The position numbers and the translations under genes are program-made. The notes beneath the pieces are model-generated. The model made no database searches and was not told the origin of the DNA. It saw only the letters and a program-made list of their open reading frames with translations. Below are positions 50,937 to 52,953 of a stretch of DNA of 52,953 nucleotides, one piece after another; position 1 is the stretch's first letter, and every line of letters starts with the position of its first letter. Origin of the DNA: Prevotella sp. (GTDB taxonomy: Bacteria > Bacteroidota > Bacteroidia > Bacteroidales > Bacteroidaceae); NCBI GenBank assembly GCA_022486815.1, contig JAKVJW010000019.1:1-52953 (forward strand). Reading direction: 5' to 3'.

Positions 50937-51539
50937 ATGGAGTATTTATTGATATTTATTTCAGCGATATTCGTCAACAATATCGTTCTGTCACAGTTTC
51001 TGGGTATCTGCCCTTTTCTGGGCGTTTCCCAGAAAATAGATACGGCAATCGGCATGGGCGCCGCCCTTGCCTTTGTGCTGACACTGAGTACGATCATTAC
51101 GTGGCTGCTCCAGACTTATATTCTGAATCCGATGGGACTCCAGTATCTTCAGACACTGGCCTTTATCCTGGTTATTGCGGCATTGGTACAGATGGTGGAG
51201 ATCATGCTGAAGAAGGTCAGTCCGTCTCTCTATCAGGCTTTGGGTATCTATCTGCCTTTGATTACAACCAACTGTTGTGTTCTTGGTGTAGCTATCTTGG
51301 TGATGCAGAAAGATTATAGTCTTCTGGAGAGTGTCGTTTATGCTTTTTCTACGGCATTGGGCTTTGCTTTGGCTTTGGTTGTCTTTGCCGGTATTCGGGA
51401 ACAATTGTCACTGGTGAAAATACCCAAAGGGATGAGAGGCATGAGTATTGTCTTGGTTACTGCAGGATTACTGGCTTTGTCTTTTATGGGATTCAGTGGT
51501 CTTGAAGGGGGATTACGTTCCTTGTTCGGACTTAACTGA
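50937..51539 (+). CDS. rnfA: Rnf complex subunit A
   Basis: This 200-residue membrane protein has six helices, with the family opening F-V-N-N-I-V-L-S-Q-F-L-G-I-C-P-F-L-G and the matching T-T-N-C-C-V-L-G-V-A block in the fourth helix. It is the homologue of RnfE with opposite topology. It is the last rnf gene; no terminator is visible before the galE promoter 50 bases later. Confidence 0.95.
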   Translation: MEYLLIFISAIFVNNIVLSQFLGICPFLGVSQKIDTAIGMGAALAFVLTLSTIITWLLQTYILNPMGLQYLQTLAFILVIAALVQMVEIMLKKVSPSLYQALGIYLPLITTNCCVLGVAILVMQKDYSLLESVVYAFSTALGFALALVVFAGIREQLSLVKIPKGMRGMSIVLVTAGLLALSFMGFSGLEGGLRSLFGLN

Positions 51540-51566
51540 TTTTTTATGGTTTTTGGGCAGAAGCAC

Positions 51567-51596
51567 ATTGGAAATCAGATAAATTGTGTATCTTTG
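51567..51596 (+). promoter_or_regulatory. Promoter of galE
   Basis: TATCTTTG (51589-51596) matches the -7 form; an ATTG (51567-51570) lies 18 bases upstream, slightly short. The start near 51602 leaves a leader of about 20 bases. An ATG at 51609 is out of frame and ends at once. Confidence 0.5.
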
Positions 51597-51622
51597 CTAT
51601 TTAAATTAATGTGATCAAAGAG

Positions 51623-52660
51623 ATGAAACAGACGATTTTAGTAACAGGTGGAACGGGCTTTATCGGATCCCATACTACCGTGGAATTGCAGGAAGCTGGT
51701 TATCAGGTGGTCATTGTCGACGACCTTTCCAACTCCAAGTTGGAAGTACTCGATGGAATCGAGAAAATTACGGGCATCCGTCCTGCTTTTGAGAAAGTAG
51801 ACCTTCGTGACAAGGCCGCTACAGAAGGTGTTTTCAAGAAATATCCTGATATTTCAGGTGTTATCCACTTTGCTGCTTCGAAAGCGGTAGGAGAGAGTGT
51901 TCAGAAACCGTTGTTGTACTATCGTAACAACATCGTTTCGCTTGTCAATATCCTGGAGCTCATGCCCAAATATCAGGTCAAGGGTATTATTTTCTCTTCC
52001 AGTTGTACCGTTTATGGTCAGCCTAAGCCTGAGAATCTTCCGGTTACTGAAAATGCTCCTCATCAGAAGGCAACTTCTCCTTATGGGAACACGAAAGAAA
52101 TCAATGAGCAGATCATTTCTGATTATATTCATAGCGGTGCACCAATCAAAAGCATCATCTTGCGCTATTTTAACCCGATAGGTGCACATCCTTCTGCCCT
52201 GATCGGAGAACTCCCCAATGGTGTACCGGCTAACTTGATTCCATACGTGACACAGACTGCGATGGGAATCCGGAAAGAGTTGACCATTTTCGGCAATGAT
52301 TATGATACACCTGATGGTACATGTATTCGTGACTATATCTATGTAGTAGACCTGGCCAAGGCTCATGTGGCTGCTATGGCTCGTGTTTTGGATAAAGAGA
52401 CTGTTCCGGTGGAATATTTTAATATTGGAACAGGCAAGGGTGTTTCTACATTGGAAATCATAAAGGCCTTTGAAAAGGCAACAGGTGTCAAACTGAACTG
52501 GAAGTTTGGTCCTCGCCGTGAAGGTGATATCGAGAAGATCTGGGGCGATTGCGCGAAAGCCAATACGGTCTTGGGATGGAAGGCTGAAACTTCGTTGGAG
52601 GATGTTATGGCCAGCGCCTGGAAATGGCAGAAGAAATTGCGCGAAGACGGAATCATGTGA
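51623..52660 (+). CDS. galE: UDP-glucose 4-epimerase
   Basis: This 345-residue short-chain dehydrogenase-type protein starts with the NAD site V-T-G-G-T-G-F-I-G-S-H. S-S-S-C-T-V-Y-G follows, and S-P-Y-G-N-T-K carries the catalytic Tyr and Lys pair. R-Y-F-N-P-I-G-A-H near residue 177 and D-Y-I-Y-V-V-D-L-A are other GalE marks. It interconverts UDP-glucose and UDP-galactose for glycan synthesis. I use the ATG at 51623 rather than the GTG at 51611. Its own promoter precedes it, and a strong terminator follows. Confidence 0.95.
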   Translation: MKQTILVTGGTGFIGSHTTVELQEAGYQVVIVDDLSNSKLEVLDGIEKITGIRPAFEKVDLRDKAATEGVFKKYPDISGVIHFAASKAVGESVQKPLLYYRNNIVSLVNILELMPKYQVKGIIFSSSCTVYGQPKPENLPVTENAPHQKATSPYGNTKEINEQIISDYIHSGAPIKSIILRYFNPIGAHPSALIGELPNGVPANLIPYVTQTAMGIRKELTIFGNDYDTPDGTCIRDYIYVVDLAKAHVAAMARVLDKETVPVEYFNIGTGKGVSTLEIIKAFEKATGVKLNWKFGPRREGDIEKIWGDCAKANTVLGWKAETSLEDVMASAWKWQKKLREDGIM

Positions 52661-52698
52661 TTCCTGTCAGGAGGGGAAGAGTCTTCCCTGAAAATAGA

Positions 52699-52748
52699 AA
52701 AACACTCTGTAAGCAGAATCATTATCTTGTTTACAGAGTGTTTTTTTT
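52699..52748 (+). terminator. Rho-independent terminator of galE
   Basis: AACACTCTGTAA (52701-52712) pairs perfectly with TTACAGAGTGTT (52731-52742), followed by a T-tract to 52748. A shorter hairpin, GGGAAGA with TCTTCCC, lies just upstream near 52673-52688. Confidence 0.9.
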
Positions 52749-52901
52749 AGAGAGCGAAATAGGCAGGAATTAACCCGTTGGTGAAATCAGACATGAAGAA
52801 GAAAACACATTAAGGAATTGTACATAGTAGTCTTCATAAAAAGCAATGACTTAGTACAGAAAAGGTTTACACTGTTTTAACAATTAAATAGTGTAATAAA
52901 A

Positions 52902-52953
52902 ATGAAGAAGAAAGAATTCCGTCGTTATGAGTCCAGATTCAAATTGTCAGTTT
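52902..52953 (+). CDS. Possible start of a gene cut by the window edge
   Basis: An ATG at 52902 opens a frame that stays open for 17 codons to the window end (M-K-K-K-E-F-R-R-Y-E, then S-R-F-K-L-S-V). The basic start is plausible, but no promoter of the TAnnTTTG type is seen nearby. A 7-bp inverted repeat (TTACACT at 52867-52873, AGTGTAA at 52890-52896) lies just upstream. Confidence 0.35.
   Translation, partial: MKKKEFRRYESRFKLSV

Noticed and set aside
1..52953. Mobile elements, prophage or a defence island
   Set aside because: No transposase, integrase, restriction, toxin-antitoxin or phage gene is seen; content and order look like a core chromosome.

Overview
The window looks like an ordinary chromosomal segment of a Bacteroidales bacterium (Bacteroides/Prevotella/Parabacteroides-like; I cannot place it closer). 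The reasons are the many upstream sites matching the Bacteroidetes promoter form TTTG-N19..21-TAnnTTTG, starts without Shine-Dalgarno sequences, and family choices typical of the order: a long PPi-dependent phosphofructokinase, a hybrid malic enzyme, DUF2520-kdsC-maf, ftsK next to a lolA-like gene, and an rseC-rnfBCDGEA cluster followed by galE. I saw no tRNA, rRNA, transposase, phage gene or CRISPR array.

Layout. Positions 1-2350: a candidate small RNA, then a leftward operon with two small related proteins, an ECF-type sigma factor and a membrane-anchored ferredoxin; a perfect 38-bp palindrome lies inside it. 2350-4400: a LUD-domain protein, a YjbQ-family protein, and a gene-poor stretch with two identical 89-nt small RNA genes, each with its own promoter and terminator. 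4400-13400: malic enzyme, a TetR regulator overlapping glycerate kinase, a GNAT/FemAB-like transferase, DUF2520-kdsC-maf, and a DUF5687 membrane protein. 13380-20850: a lolA-like gene and ftsK leftward; a 3'-5' exonuclease, rlmI-like methyltransferase, kdsB and tilS rightward. 21000-25400: a secreted protein of 14 MORN repeats, a eukaryote-type glycogen branching enzyme and a membrane protein. 25400-28600: hisG-hisD-hisC leftward. 28700-36950: a lytic transglycosylase lipoprotein, then a six-gene leftward run ending in a YgiQ radical-SAM gene overlapped by a PP2C-like gene. 37100-45700: PPi-phosphofructokinase, a GH25 lysozyme preceded by a structured RNA segment, prmA, a Gly/Tyr/Trp-rich secreted protein, a FadL-like outer-membrane protein, a GHL10-like glycoside hydrolase and a conserved small protein. 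45800-52700: the complete rnf operon and galE. A possible start of another gene lies at the right edge.

How it works together. Envelope building is the main theme: KdsB and KdsC make and use KDO for lipopolysaccharide, LolA serves lipoprotein transport, and MltF, GH25 and an amidase-like enzyme act on peptidoglycan. Central carbon genes (malic enzyme, PPi-PFK, glycerate kinase, branching enzyme, GalE) fit an anaerobic saccharolytic life, with the Rnf complex coupling ferredoxin oxidation to ion pumping.

The best candidates for something undescribed are the twin small RNAs, the sigma-factor operon with its KW-x-x-MT-x-E-E proteins and palindrome, the folded RNA segment before the lysozyme gene, the extra flavinylation-like motifs in the tail of RnfG, and the PP2C-like protein overlapping ygiQ. 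All assignments come from reading motifs by eye; no database search was run.
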